From: Sphingomonas taxi
GTDB lineage: Bacteria; Pseudomonadota; Alphaproteobacteria; Sphingomonadales; Sphingomonadaceae
Reading direction: 5' to 3'
DNA: 64,000 nt
Assembly: GCA_003243195.1 (NCBI GenBank)
Contig: QFQI01000003.1
Span: forward strand, 124,001 to 188,000
In this document: piece by piece, positions 26,175-35,008 of the stretch
Position numbering within the stretch: the first letter of the stretch is position 1
How the letters are laid out: each line of letters begins with the position of its first letter
Translations under genes and position numbers: made by a program
The notes under the pieces: generated by a model
Database searches by the model: none
What the model saw: the letters and a program-made list of their open reading frames with translations, nothing else
Told to the model about the DNA's origin: nothing

Positions 26175-27179
26175 TCAGAGTGATCGACGCGGCGGTGCTG
26201 TGAGAAACAGCCATCCCGCGCCGGTCGGACGCACCATCACACCACTCTGGACCGCCGCGCGCCCCGCCTCCAGCGCGTCGAGCAGCGGTTCGACGTTCGC
26301 CGATTCGCGATGGACCGGCAGGACGATCCCGAGTCGCGCCCGCGTGTCGGCGATCGCGCGGCGCAGCAGCCGGCGGCGCAATTCGCGCGACTCGTCGGCC
26401 ACGGCAAAGGCGTGGGCCGGGCCATGCCAGCGCTGCGACCACAAATGTTCGGCGGCACGGGCGATCTCCGCCTCCGCTTCCGCCAGGAAGCCCGCCGAGG
26501 CCGCCAGCGCGACCGGATCGAGCGCCGGCGTCGCGGCGAGCAGCGCGCGGATGCGGGTACGATCGTGACGCGGATCGTCGTTGGATGGATCGTCGACGAA
26601 CGGCGTGCCGCTGCCGCTCGCCAGCGCGCGCAGCTCCGCGCGCCGCCAGCCGAGCAGCGGGCGCACGATCGCCAGCCCGGCATCGAGGCGCAGCGCGCGG
26701 ATCCCCGCCAGTCCTGACAGGCCCGAGGCACGGTTGAGCCGCAGCAGCAGCGTCTCCGCCTGGTCGTCGGCATGATGCGCGGTCAACAGGAACGCGAACC
26801 TCTCCGCCCTCGCCCACGCGCCCAGCGCCGCATAGCGTGCCTGTCGCGCGCGCATCTGCAGGCTGCTGCCGGTGATCGGCGCCGCGGCGACCAGCGTGGC
26901 GTGGCGCACGTCCAGCGACGCGCACACCGTGGCGACCATCGCCGCCTCCGCCGCCGATCCGTCACGCAGCCGGTGGTCGAAGGTCGCGACCGCGACGCGC
27001 CCGGGGAACGCCGCCGCCGCCAGCCGCAGCATCGCCATGCTGTCCGCCCCGCCCGATACCGCGAGCGCGAGCCGCGCGCCATCGGCGGGCGTCGCTCCCT
27101 CGGCGGCGCGCATCACCAGCCGCTCGACATCGGTGCGGAACCGCGTCACCGCCGCCACGGGCAGCGGCCACAGCGTCAC
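26175..27179 (-). CDS. tilS: tRNA(Ile)-lysidine synthase TilS
   Basis: 334 residues. The PP-loop ATPase motif LAVSGGADSMAM lies near the N-terminus, with ATFDHRLRDGSAAEA and LLTAHHADDQAETLLLRL as family marks. It modifies the wobble cytidine of tRNA-Ile(CAU) to lysidine, so it is essential. I choose GTG 27179, one base after the cpoB stop (TGA-G-GTG). A longer start at 27218 would overlap cpoB by 38 bases. Confidence 0.92.
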   Translation of the reverse strand: MTLWPLPVAAVTRFRTDVERLVMRAAEGATPADGARLALAVSGGADSMAMLRLAAAAFPGRVAVATFDHRLRDGSAAEAAMVATVCASLDVRHATLVAAAPITGSSLQMRARQARYAALGAWARAERFAFLLTAHHADDQAETLLLRLNRASGLSGLAGIRALRLDAGLAIVRPLLGWRRAELRALASGSGTPFVDDPSNDDPRHDRTRIRALLAATPALDPVALAASAGFLAEAEAEIARAAEHLWSQRWHGPAHAFAVADESRELRRRLLRRAIADTRARLGIVLPVHRESANVEPLLDALEAGRAAVQSGVMVRPTGAGWLFLTAPPRRSL

Positions 27180-27180
27180 C

Positions 27181-28053
27181 TCACTTGCACTTGGCGGCGG
27201 TGCGCGCCTTGGCGACATCGACCTTCATCTTGGCGGAAATGGTCGCGCCGTATACGTCGGTCAGCTCGCCATAGACCTTGCAGGCGTCAGCGGCCTTGTC
27301 GAGCTTCACCAGCGCGCTGCCCAGATAATAAAGGCTGTCCGGCGCACGCTCGCCCTCGGGATATTTCTTGTAATTGTCGTAGAAGGCGATCGAGGCGAGG
27401 CTCGGCTTGCCATCGTCCAGATAGGTGCGGCCCAGCAGGTTCTGCGCCCAGCTCGCGCGGCGATGCTTGGGGAAATCGGCGACCACCTTCTTCAACTGCG
27501 TCGCCGCCTCGGCATAGCGTTTCGCCTGCCACAAGCGGAAGCCGTACAGATAGCCATCCTCGGCCGCGTCGCCCGAGTTCGGCTTCTCGACGCTGGCGGT
27601 CGCGCGGTCGGCCGGCTGCGGCGCTTCGGGCACGGTCACCTCGGGGCCACCGGCCGGGGGCGGCGTGGTGGCCGGGGCGGCGGCGAGCTTCGCGTCGGTC
27701 GCCTTGCGGTAGTCGGCGAACTGCTCCTCCAGCTGACGCAGGCGGTACTGCCCCTGCTCGATCTGCCCGGTCATTGACGCCAGTTGCTGCTCCAGCGAAC
27801 TGACCCGCGCGGTCAGGTCGGTGATCGCGCTTTCCGCCGGTACACCCCCCTGCTCCACGCGCGTGGGAGCGACGGGAGCGATCTGCGGCTCCACCATCAT
27901 GCCCGCGCCGCCGGGGAACACCTTGCGCTGCACCGCGCGCATCTCGCTCTCCAGCTTGCCGACGCGCGCCTCCACCGGGGCATCGCGTTGGGCCATGGCC
28001 GGGCTGGCGAGGATCAGGGCGACACCGGCGCCCAGCAGCAACTTCGTCATCAT
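27181..28053 (-). CDS. cpoB: Cell division coordinator CpoB/YbgF-like TPR protein
   Basis: About 290 residues: signal peptide (ends SPAMAQRDA), a coiled-coil trimerisation part (about 25-130, including SLEQQLASMTGQIEQGQ), a Pro-rich linker, and a C-terminal TPR part with YLYGFRLWQAKRYAEAATQL and LLGRTYLDDGKP. CpoB links Tol-Pal outer-membrane constriction with septal murein synthesis. Here it is apart from tol-pal and precedes tilS, a usual sphingomonad order. ATG 28053 is preferred; 28068 is possible. Confidence 0.85.
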   Translation of the reverse strand: MMTKLLLGAGVALILASPAMAQRDAPVEARVGKLESEMRAVQRKVFPGGAGMMVEPQIAPVAPTRVEQGGVPAESAITDLTARVSSLEQQLASMTGQIEQGQYRLRQLEEQFADYRKATDAKLAAAPATTPPPAGGPEVTVPEAPQPADRATASVEKPNSGDAAEDGYLYGFRLWQAKRYAEAATQLKKVVADFPKHRRASWAQNLLGRTYLDDGKPSLASIAFYDNYKKYPEGERAPDSLYYLGSALVKLDKAADACKVYGELTDVYGATISAKMKVDVAKARTAAKCK

Positions 28054-28119
28054 GTCATCCCCCGGCACGTCGCGGCCGGCATAGTCCTACAAGCCCCGGC
28101 TGTCGCCAGCATGAAGCAC

Positions 28120-29016
28120 CTATTGCGTCCCCGCGGCCCGGAACGCCGCCGGCACCCGGTTGCCGGGCGAAGCGGCGGCGGATGGCGACGCGACCGGCGG
28201 CGAAGCGGCCGGCGCCGGCGCGGACATGCCGGCGAACCGTTCCGCCAGCGCCGCGGCGGTCAGCCCGACATCCTTCATCGCGCGCTTGCCATCGCCCAGC
28301 GGCGGCAGGACGCGGCCGTCGACGGTGATCGCGAGCTGGTCCGGCCGTCCGATGTTCAGCATCGGCCGCTCGGTCCCGGCCGGCACCTCGAACGTCTGGC
28401 CCGGCTGCATCGTGCCGGTGAACAGCGTCTTGTTCGCCGCGTCGTACACGCGCATCCACACTTCGTTCCTCGCGGTCAGCACCACCTTGCCGGTCGCCGG
28501 CGTCGGGGCGGGCGGCGGCACCGCCGCGCTGCGCGCCACCGTCGTCGGGCTGGGCGCGGCCTCCGGCATCTCCTGCGTGCCGCGGAACAGTCCGGTCGAC
28601 AGCCACAGCACGCCCAGCACCAGCACCGCCAGCGCCACGCCCGCCGACACGATCACCAGTCCGCGCGACGGTCCGCGCGACGGATCGGCGATCTCCTCGA
28701 TATGGTGCTGGCGCATCGGCATCGCGCCGCGCGCCAGCTCGCCACGGATCGCACGGCCGACCTCGGCCTGATCCAGCCCCACCGCCCGCGCATAGGCACG
28801 CGCGAAGCCGGAGGCGTAGGTCGGCGAGGGCAGCAGATCGAGCCGGTCCTGCTCCAGCGCCTCCAGGAAGCGCTGCGTCACACGGGTGCGCGCCGCGACC
28901 TCCGCGACCGACAACCCCTGCGCCTCGCGCGCGGCGCGCAGCCGGCCACCCACGGTGGTCGGCTCCGTCACCCCGGATGGGGCCGCTGCCTGCGCGGGAT
29001 GCTCGCCTTCGCTCAT
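28120..29016 (-). CDS. rodZ: RodZ-like helix-turn-helix membrane protein
   Basis: About 298 residues: an N-terminal Xre-type HTH (GRLRAAREAQGLSVAEVAAR, then TRVTQRFLEALEQDR), a basic stretch, one transmembrane helix (GLVIVSAGVALAVLVLGVLWL), a Pro/Thr linker, and a C-terminal beta domain (EVWMRVYDAANKTLFTGTM) of the DUF4115 type. RodZ anchors MreB to the membrane in cell elongation. ATG 29016 has GGAG six bases upstream; GTG 29031 is an alternative. Confidence 0.88.
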   Translation of the reverse strand: MSEGEHPAQAAAPSGVTEPTTVGGRLRAAREAQGLSVAEVAARTRVTQRFLEALEQDRLDLLPSPTYASGFARAYARAVGLDQAEVGRAIRGELARGAMPMRQHHIEEIADPSRGPSRGLVIVSAGVALAVLVLGVLWLSTGLFRGTQEMPEAAPSPTTVARSAAVPPPAPTPATGKVVLTARNEVWMRVYDAANKTLFTGTMQPGQTFEVPAGTERPMLNIGRPDQLAITVDGRVLPPLGDGKRAMKDVGLTAAALAERFAGMSAPAPAASPPVASPSAAASPGNRVPAAFRAAGTQ

Positions 29017-29127
29017 TCCTGTCTCCGCCACCCGGTCCGTGCCGCGATCCGTTGCCTTCGTCTTTCAAAGCGCCACCGGAGTGTCAACCGATCCCGAACG
29101 CGCGCCGGGGTTCGGTCCGTCGCATCG

Positions 29128-31395
29128 CTATGCCAGCTCGACGCCCTGTCCGGCCGCCCAGCCCGCCAGCGCGCCACGCAGGTCGCGCGGCGGCTGCGCG
29201 AGCAACTGTTCGGTGAAGCGCACCAGCGCGGCGTGATCCAGCGAACGGATCATCGCCTTCACCGGCCCGACCGCCGCCGGGGTGATCGACAGCCGGTCGA
29301 TCCCCAGCCCGATGAGCGCCATCGCCTCCAGCGGGCGACCGCCCATCTCGCCGCACACGCCGACCGGGACGCCGGCCTGCGCCGCCGGCACCACCACGCG
29401 GTGCAGGAAGCGCAGGATCGAGGGCGACAGCCAGTCGTAGCGCTCCGCCAGCTTGGGGTTGGCACGGTCGGCGGCGAACAGGAACTGCGTCAGGTCGTTG
29501 GTGCCGATCGACAGGAAATCGACATTGGGCAGCAGCAGGTCGAGCTGGTAGGCCAGCGCCGGGACCTCCAGCATCGCGCCATAGCGCACTTCCAGCGGCA
29601 GGCGCTTGCCGCGCGCGACCAGGAAGTCGCGCTGCTTCTCGAACAGCGCACGCGCCTCGTCGAACTCCCATGCCTCCGACACCATCGGGAACATCACGTT
29701 CAGCGTGCGCCCCGCCGCCGCCTCCAGCAGCGCACGCGCCTGCGCCTTCATCAACCCGTCGCGTTCCAGCGCCAGCCGCAGCGCGCGCCACCCCATCGCC
29801 GGATTCTCCTCGTCCTCGGCATGGATCAGGTAGGGCAGCGCCTTGTCCCCGCCGATGTCGACGGTGCGGAAGATCACCGGACGCTGTCCGGCGGCGTCCA
29901 GCACCTCGCGGTACAAGCGTTGCTGGCGCTCGCGCTGCGGCAGCGTGGCGGACACCAGGAACTGGAATTCGGTGCGGAACAGCCCGATGCCGTCGGCGCC
30001 GGTCAGGTCCAGCGCCGCCACGTCGTCGCGCAGCCCGGCGTTGACCATCACGGTCACGCGGAACCCGTCCTTCGTCTCCGGCGCCACGTCGCGCAGCGCG
30101 GCATAGGCGGCCTTGCGCTTCTGCCGCGCCGCCAGCTTGGCGTCGAACGCCTCCTCCATCGCGCCCGTGGGGCGGATGGTCAGCGTCCCCTCGGTCACGT
30201 CGAGCAGCAGCAGGTCGCCCTCCGCGATCAGCCGGCGGACGTCGCGCACGCGGCCCAGCACCGGCACCCCCATCGCGCGCGCCACGATCGTGACATGCGC
30301 GGTCAGCGATCCTTCCTCCAGGATCACGCCCTTCAGCCGCCGGCGGTCATATTCCAGCAGCTCGGCCGGTCCCAGGTTGCGCGCGATCAGGATCGTGTCC
30401 TGCCGCAGCCCCATCTGCGCGGCCGTCCCCATCTGCCCGGACACGATGCGCAGCAGCCGGTTGGACAGATCCTCCAGATCGTGCATCCGGTCGGCGAGCA
30501 GCGGATCGTCGATCTCGCGCATCCGCTGGCGCGTGCGCTGCTGGACGCGCTCAATCGCCGCCTCCGCGGTCAATCCGCTGTCGATCGCCTCGTTGATCCG
30601 CCGCGCCCAGCCTTCGTCATAGGCGAACATCTTGTAGGTGGCGATCACCTCCTGATGCTCGTCGCCGACGCCGAACTCCGCCTCGCGCGCGATGCGGTCG
30701 ATCTGCTCGCGCATCTTGTCGAACGCGGCATAGACGCGGTGACGCTCCGCCTCGGTGTCCTCGGCGACGGTGTGTTCGATATGGACGCGCGGCTGGTGGA
30801 ACACCGCGCAGCCCGCCGCCATGCCGTCGACCAGCTTCTGGCCGGGGATGCGCGTCGAGGCGGTCGATTGCGGGCGATCGCGCGGGCCGCCCTGGTCGAT
30901 CAGCCCGGCATTGGCGATCAGCTCGCTCAGCACCATCGCCACCGTCTGCAGCGCCTCGATCTCCACATCCTCATATTTGCGCGGATCGGCATGCTGCACC
31001 GCCAGCACGCCCACCGCGCGCTCGCGCCGGATGATCGGCACGCCCGCGAAGCTGTGGTAGCGGTCCTCGCCCGTCTCTGGCTTGTAGGCGAAGTCGGGAT
31101 GGCTGGCGGCTTCGTCCAGGTTCAGCACCTCGCTGTCCTGCGCGATCGTGCCGACCAGCCCCTCGCCCAGCGCCAGCTTGGTGACGTGCACCGCGGCCGG
31201 ATCCAGCCCGCGCGTGGCGAACAGCTCCAGCACGCCCTCGCGCAGCAGGTAGATCGAGCACACCTCGCTATCCAGCGCCTCGCCGATGATCTCGACCACC
31301 GAATTCAGCTTGGCCTGCGCGTTCGATCGCGCCGCCATCACATCATGCAGGTTGACCAGGATTTCGCGGGCGGAGCGGGCGGCGGACACGGGCAT
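29128..31395 (-). CDS. ptsP: Phosphoenolpyruvate-protein phosphotransferase PtsP (nitrogen PTS enzyme I)
   Basis: 755 residues. An N-terminal GAF domain (about 20-165: CSIYLLREGVLELFATRG) is followed by the enzyme I HPr-binding and phosphohistidine domain with the active-site His in GSLTAHVTIVARAMG. The C-terminal PEP-binding TIM barrel has LFRTEFQFL, FRTVDIGGDK and GVCGEMGG. It phosphorylates NPr in a regulatory PTS. The GAF domain commonly senses glutamine. The partner genes ptsO and ptsN are not in the window. Confidence 0.95.
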   Translation of the reverse strand: MPVSAARSAREILVNLHDVMAARSNAQAKLNSVVEIIGEALDSEVCSIYLLREGVLELFATRGLDPAAVHVTKLALGEGLVGTIAQDSEVLNLDEAASHPDFAYKPETGEDRYHSFAGVPIIRRERAVGVLAVQHADPRKYEDVEIEALQTVAMVLSELIANAGLIDQGGPRDRPQSTASTRIPGQKLVDGMAAGCAVFHQPRVHIEHTVAEDTEAERHRVYAAFDKMREQIDRIAREAEFGVGDEHQEVIATYKMFAYDEGWARRINEAIDSGLTAEAAIERVQQRTRQRMREIDDPLLADRMHDLEDLSNRLLRIVSGQMGTAAQMGLRQDTILIARNLGPAELLEYDRRRLKGVILEEGSLTAHVTIVARAMGVPVLGRVRDVRRLIAEGDLLLLDVTEGTLTIRPTGAMEEAFDAKLAARQKRKAAYAALRDVAPETKDGFRVTVMVNAGLRDDVAALDLTGADGIGLFRTEFQFLVSATLPQRERQQRLYREVLDAAGQRPVIFRTVDIGGDKALPYLIHAEDEENPAMGWRALRLALERDGLMKAQARALLEAAAGRTLNVMFPMVSEAWEFDEARALFEKQRDFLVARGKRLPLEVRYGAMLEVPALAYQLDLLLPNVDFLSIGTNDLTQFLFAADRANPKLAERYDWLSPSILRFLHRVVVPAAQAGVPVGVCGEMGGRPLEAMALIGLGIDRLSITPAAVGPVKAMIRSLDHAALVRFTEQLLAQPPRDLRGALAGWAAGQGVELA

Positions 31396-31515
31396 GGCGC
31401 CGTGGCTATCAGACCTGTGGCCTGGGTGCCACGCAGCAATTATCTTTTATCCGGCGCACCCTCCGCGTCTCCTGTACGCGGGTCGCGTCGCGGCTTCGGG
31501 CGTGACGCGCGGTCG

Positions 31516-32538
31516 TCAGTCGAACAGTCCGTCCTGCACGCCGGCGGGCGGGTTCAGCCCCAGGTGCTTCCACCCGCCCGCATTCAGCACGCGGCCCCGC
31601 GCCGTCCGCGCGACCAGCCCGAGCTGGATCAGATACGGCTCGATAACCTCCTCGATCGTGTCGCGCGGTTCGCTCAGGCCCGCCGCCAGCGTCTCCACGC
31701 CGACCGGCCCGCCGCGATAGATGTCGGCGATCATCGTCAGGTAGCGGCGGTCCATCGCGTCCAGGCCGAGCTTGTCGACCTCCAGCCGGTCGAGCGCGCG
31801 ATCGGCGACCGGGGCATCGACCACCGCCACGCCCGCGACATTCGCGAAATCGCGCACGCGGCGCAGCAGCCGCCCGGCGATGCGCGGCGTGCCGCGCGCG
31901 CGCCGCGCGATTTCGGTCGCCCCGTCGCGTGCGATGCCCAGGTCCAGCAGTTGCGCGGCGCGCGACACGACCCGCTCCAGTTCATCGACCGTGTAGAATT
32001 GCAGCCGCACCGGAATGCCGAAGCGATCGCGCAGCGGCGTGGTGAGCAGCCCCTGCCGCGTCGTCGCACCGACCAGTGTGAAGCGCGGCAGGTCGATGCG
32101 CACACTGCGCGCCGACGGCCCCTCCCCGATCATCAGGTCCAGCGCGCGGTCCTCCATCGCCGGGTACAGCACCTCCTCGACCGCGGGTTGCAGGCGGTGG
32201 ATCTCGTCGATGAACAGCACGTCGCCGTCCTCGAGGTTGGTGAGCAGCGCGGCGAGATCGCCCGATTTGGCGATCACCGGGCCGGAGGTGGCGCGAAAGC
32301 CCACCCCCATCTCGCGCGCCACGATCTGCGCCAGCGTGGTCTTGCCCAGCCCCGGGGGTCCGAAGAACAGCACATGGTCCAGCGCGTCGCCGCGCCCCTT
32401 CGCCGCCTCGATGAACACGCGCAGGTTCTCGCGCGCCGCCTTCTGCCCGACGAAATCGTCCAGCGTCTTGGGGCGCAGCGCGGCGTCCACATCCTCGATA
32501 CGGCGCGCGGGCGAGATCAGGCGATCGTCATCGGTCAC
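31516..32538 (-). CDS. ruvB: Holliday junction helicase subunit RuvB
   Basis: 340 residues: Walker A GPPGLGKTT, Walker B LFIDEIHRL, sensor region VGATTRQGLLTTPLRDRFG, and a C-terminal winged helix that binds DNA. It drives branch migration with RuvA. ruvA and ruvC are not adjacent. The start is GTG at 32538, and this codon lies in the 3' arm of a perfect 8-bp hairpin whose loop carries the only GGA. Confidence 0.96.
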   Translation of the reverse strand: MTDDDRLISPARRIEDVDAALRPKTLDDFVGQKAARENLRVFIEAAKGRGDALDHVLFFGPPGLGKTTLAQIVAREMGVGFRATSGPVIAKSGDLAALLTNLEDGDVLFIDEIHRLQPAVEEVLYPAMEDRALDLMIGEGPSARSVRIDLPRFTLVGATTRQGLLTTPLRDRFGIPVRLQFYTVDELERVVSRAAQLLDLGIARDGATEIARRARGTPRIAGRLLRRVRDFANVAGVAVVDAPVADRALDRLEVDKLGLDAMDRRYLTMIADIYRGGPVGVETLAAGLSEPRDTIEEVIEPYLIQLGLVARTARGRVLNAGGWKHLGLNPPAGVQDGLFD

Positions 32539-32560
32539 GCTTCGTTCCGTAGCGAAGCGT
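32537..32560 (-). promoter_or_regulatory. Hairpin over the ruvB start codon
   Basis: Perfect inverted repeat ACGCTTCG...CGAAGCGT (8-bp arms, 8-base loop). In the ruvB mRNA the GTG start falls in the 3' arm and a weak Shine-Dalgarno-like GGA in the loop, so folding would hide initiation. No T tract follows, so it is not a terminator. Confidence 0.5.
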
Positions 32561-32689
32561 GGCGGCGGAGCAAGCCCTTCGGAACGGGTTCCTGTGGTGC
32601 GGCGCTGCCATCGACGTCATTCCCGCGCGGGGCGACATCGGCGTGGCTGATTGGACGTGACCCGGATCAACCGAGGACGGCGGGGAGCG

Positions 32690-33061
32690 TCACGCCAGCC
32701 GGTCGACCACCAGCCCGGTCGATCCCGCCACCGGCCCGCGCCCGTACGTCGCGCCCGCGCCCATGCTCGCGCGCAGCTTTTCGAGCACGCGATCGAACTG
32801 GTCGAGCTGCTCGCTGGCGGTGCGCATCAGGTTACCGGTCGACGCCGGCGTCGCCTCGTCGCCGAAGAACTCCTTCAGCGACTGGCCCTGTTCGGCGCTG
32901 AGCGCGCCGTCGCCGACCTTCGCCTCCACACGCGCCGCGATGCCGTCGTCAGCCGGCACTATCCGCGACGATTCGGCCCGCACGATCGCCGTCGCCGGCC
33001 GCGCCTCCACCACGGGGCGCAGGCTCGACTGGGTGCTGGCAATCGGCGTCAGGCTGCTCAC
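32690..33061 (-). CDS. Small protein of unknown function
   Basis: 123 residues, no signal peptide or membrane segment. Ala- and Ser-rich N-terminus; a central helix-rich part with GALSAEQGQSLKEFFGDEA and SEQLDQFDRVLEKLRASMG; no cysteines. I do not recognise the family. GTG start at 33061 with AAGGGA about eight bases before it. It stands alone between ruvB and the lipoprotein gene. Codon use looks like the neighbours. Confidence 0.65.
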   Translation of the reverse strand: MSSLTPIASTQSSLRPVVEARPATAIVRAESSRIVPADDGIAARVEAKVGDGALSAEQGQSLKEFFGDEATPASTGNLMRTASEQLDQFDRVLEKLRASMGAGATYGRGPVAGSTGLVVDRLA

Positions 33062-33257
33062 GTCTCGTTCCCTTCGGCCATGCGCGGATGGCCCGACCCC
33101 TGCCTAGGCCCGCAATCCTTGCGCAATGGTGAGCGACCGCCATCGGTTCGCCGCATCCGGTTAGGGGGCGAACGTCACGCGCGTGTTTCGGCGTGTTGCG
33201 GTCGCCAGAGTCCGTCGGGACACGCGCGGAAAAACGAGTTCGGGCGGTGCCGGTCGC

Positions 33258-33902
33258 TCAGCGCGTGGCGTTATAGCGCAATTGCTCCTGCGTGAGCTGG
33301 AAGCCGACCAGTGCTTCGAAACTGGCGGAAGCGACCGCCTGACGCACCTTGGGGTCCACGAGCGGATCGACCGCCGCGTCCTCGTCGCCGGCCTTGCGGC
33401 GGCGCGTCAGCCGGTCGCGCACGTCCTGCGGCAGCGTCGCGGCGCTGCGGCTGACCGCGCTGGTCACCTCCGCATTGCTGGTCGCCAGCCCCTGTCCGGC
33501 ATCGAAATGCAGCCCGACCTGCGACACGCGCTTGGCAACCACCGACGAGCCGCCGCGCGTGATCGCCAGGAAATACGGCAGCACCACGTCGCGCGCGCCA
33601 TCGGTGCGGGTGCGGCGCGCGCGCACGTCGAAGGTCACGCGCGTCACCACCTCCGCGCCCTGATCGTCGCACGTCGAGCGCACGTTGCTGATCGTCGCCA
33701 CGACGTCGATCGCGGCGGCGGTGCGGCTGGCGGGCGGATCGAACAGCGTCACGTCGCCGGTGCCGGCGGGCACGCCCACCGTCGGGCAGGCGGAGCGCAC
33801 CGCGGTGATCCCCACGCCGCCGGAGGTGTCGATCTCGCCACTGCGCGCGCAACCGGCCGCGAGCAGAAGGACGAGCGGAGCGGCAAGCTGGCGTGCGTTC
33901 AC
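33258..33902 (-). CDS. Predicted lipoprotein of unknown function
   Basis: 214 residues. The N-terminus QLAAPLVLLLAAGCARSGE is a lipoprotein signal with Cys near residue 18. The middle contains conserved-looking ITAVRSACPTVGVPAGTGDV and VVATISNVRSTCDDQGAEV, with strand-rich composition. The C-terminal third is charged and helical. I do not recognise a characterised family; similar outer-membrane lipoproteins are common in sphingomonads. The GTG at 33902 gives the signal peptide. Divergent from ispH. Confidence 0.7.
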   Translation of the reverse strand: MNARQLAAPLVLLLAAGCARSGEIDTSGGVGITAVRSACPTVGVPAGTGDVTLFDPPASRTAAAIDVVATISNVRSTCDDQGAEVVTRVTFDVRARRTRTDGARDVVLPYFLAITRGGSSVVAKRVSQVGLHFDAGQGLATSNAEVTSAVSRSAATLPQDVRDRLTRRRKAGDEDAAVDPLVDPKVRQAVASASFEALVGFQLTQEQLRYNATR

Positions 33903-34017
33903 GAAAACAATCCCGGGCAAATGGGCACAGATGATACGGCGCCGCTGCACGGCCCCGGGTCGCCGCCAGCATAGGAAGCGACTATCGCCGGAGCAAGCAT
34001 TCGCGTAGACGCCGCGC

Positions 34018-34992
34018 ATGGCCGACCCCGCTCCCGCTTCCCCGTCCGATCGCCGCCCGCTCGACCTGCTGATCGCCGCGCCGCGTGGTTTCTGCGCCGG
34101 CGTCGACCGCGCGATCCGCATCGTGGAACTCGCGATCGAAAAGCATGGCCCGCCCGTCTACGTCCGGCATGAGATCGTCCACAACAGGTTCGTGGTCGAT
34201 TCGCTGAAGGCGAAGGGCGCGGTGTTCGTGGAGGAGCTGGACGAGGTGCCGGACGGCGCGCCGGTGGTCTTCTCCGCGCACGGCGTGCCCAAGTCGGTGC
34301 CCGCCGCCGCGCAGGGGCGCGGACTGGACTATCTCGACGCCACCTGTCCGCTGGTGTCCAAGGTGCATCGCCAGGCGGAGCGGCTGGTCGCGTCGGGCCG
34401 GCACATCGTGTTCATCGGTCATGCCGGCCATCCGGAGGTGATCGGCACCTTCGGCCAGGTGCCCGATGGCGCGATGTCGCTAGTGGAAACGGTCGCCGAT
34501 GTCGACGCGCTGGCCCCCGCCGATCCCGACAATCTCGCCTTCCTGACGCAGACGACGCTGTCGGTGGACGATACCGCGGCGGTGGTCGCCGCGCTGCACC
34601 GGCGGTTCCCCACGATCCAGGCGCCGCACGGCGAGGACATCTGCTACGCCACCTCCAACCGGCAGGCGGCGGTGAAGGCGATCGCCGCCGCGTGCGACGC
34701 GGTGCTGGTGATCGGCGCCCCCAATTCCTCCAATTCGCTGCGGCTGGTGGAGGTAGCGGAACGCCAGGGCATTCGCGCGGCACTGATCCAGCGCGCGACC
34801 GATCTCGACTGGGCGTTCCTGGAAGGGGTCGGCACGCTCGGCCTCACCGCCGGTGCCTCCGCGCCCGAATTGCTGGTGCGCGAGCTGGTCGACCATCTCT
34901 CGACGCGCTTCGACGTCACCGAGCGCGAGGAGGAGACCACGCGCGAGACGATCGCCTTCAAGCTGCCGCGCGGACTCGAAGCCGCCGCCTGA
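34018..34992 (+). CDS. ispH: 4-hydroxy-3-methylbut-2-enyl diphosphate reductase IspH
   Basis: 324 residues. The three cysteines that hold the [4Fe-4S] cluster are in GFCAGVDRA, DATCPLVSK and EDICYATSNRQ. HAGHPEV carries a substrate histidine, and GAPNSSNSLRL is a family mark. It makes isopentenyl and dimethylallyl diphosphate in the last step of the MEP pathway. Followed by thrB after 16 bases; likely an ispH-thrB-rnhA operon. Confidence 0.96.
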   Translation: MADPAPASPSDRRPLDLLIAAPRGFCAGVDRAIRIVELAIEKHGPPVYVRHEIVHNRFVVDSLKAKGAVFVEELDEVPDGAPVVFSAHGVPKSVPAAAQGRGLDYLDATCPLVSKVHRQAERLVASGRHIVFIGHAGHPEVIGTFGQVPDGAMSLVETVADVDALAPADPDNLAFLTQTTLSVDDTAAVVAALHRRFPTIQAPHGEDICYATSNRQAAVKAIAAACDAVLVIGAPNSSNSLRLVEVAERQGIRAALIQRATDLDWAFLEGVGTLGLTAGASAPELLVRELVDHLSTRFDVTEREEETTRETIAFKLPRGLEAAA

Positions 34993-35008
34993 ACGACCGG
35001 AGCGCGAC

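Noticed and set aside
27784..32901. A 1705-codon open frame on the plus strand
   Set aside because: It lies antisense to cpoB, rodZ, ptsP and ruvB, which are all recognisable. Its translation is His/Arg/Gln-rich low-quality sequence, as expected from the complement of GC-rich codons.
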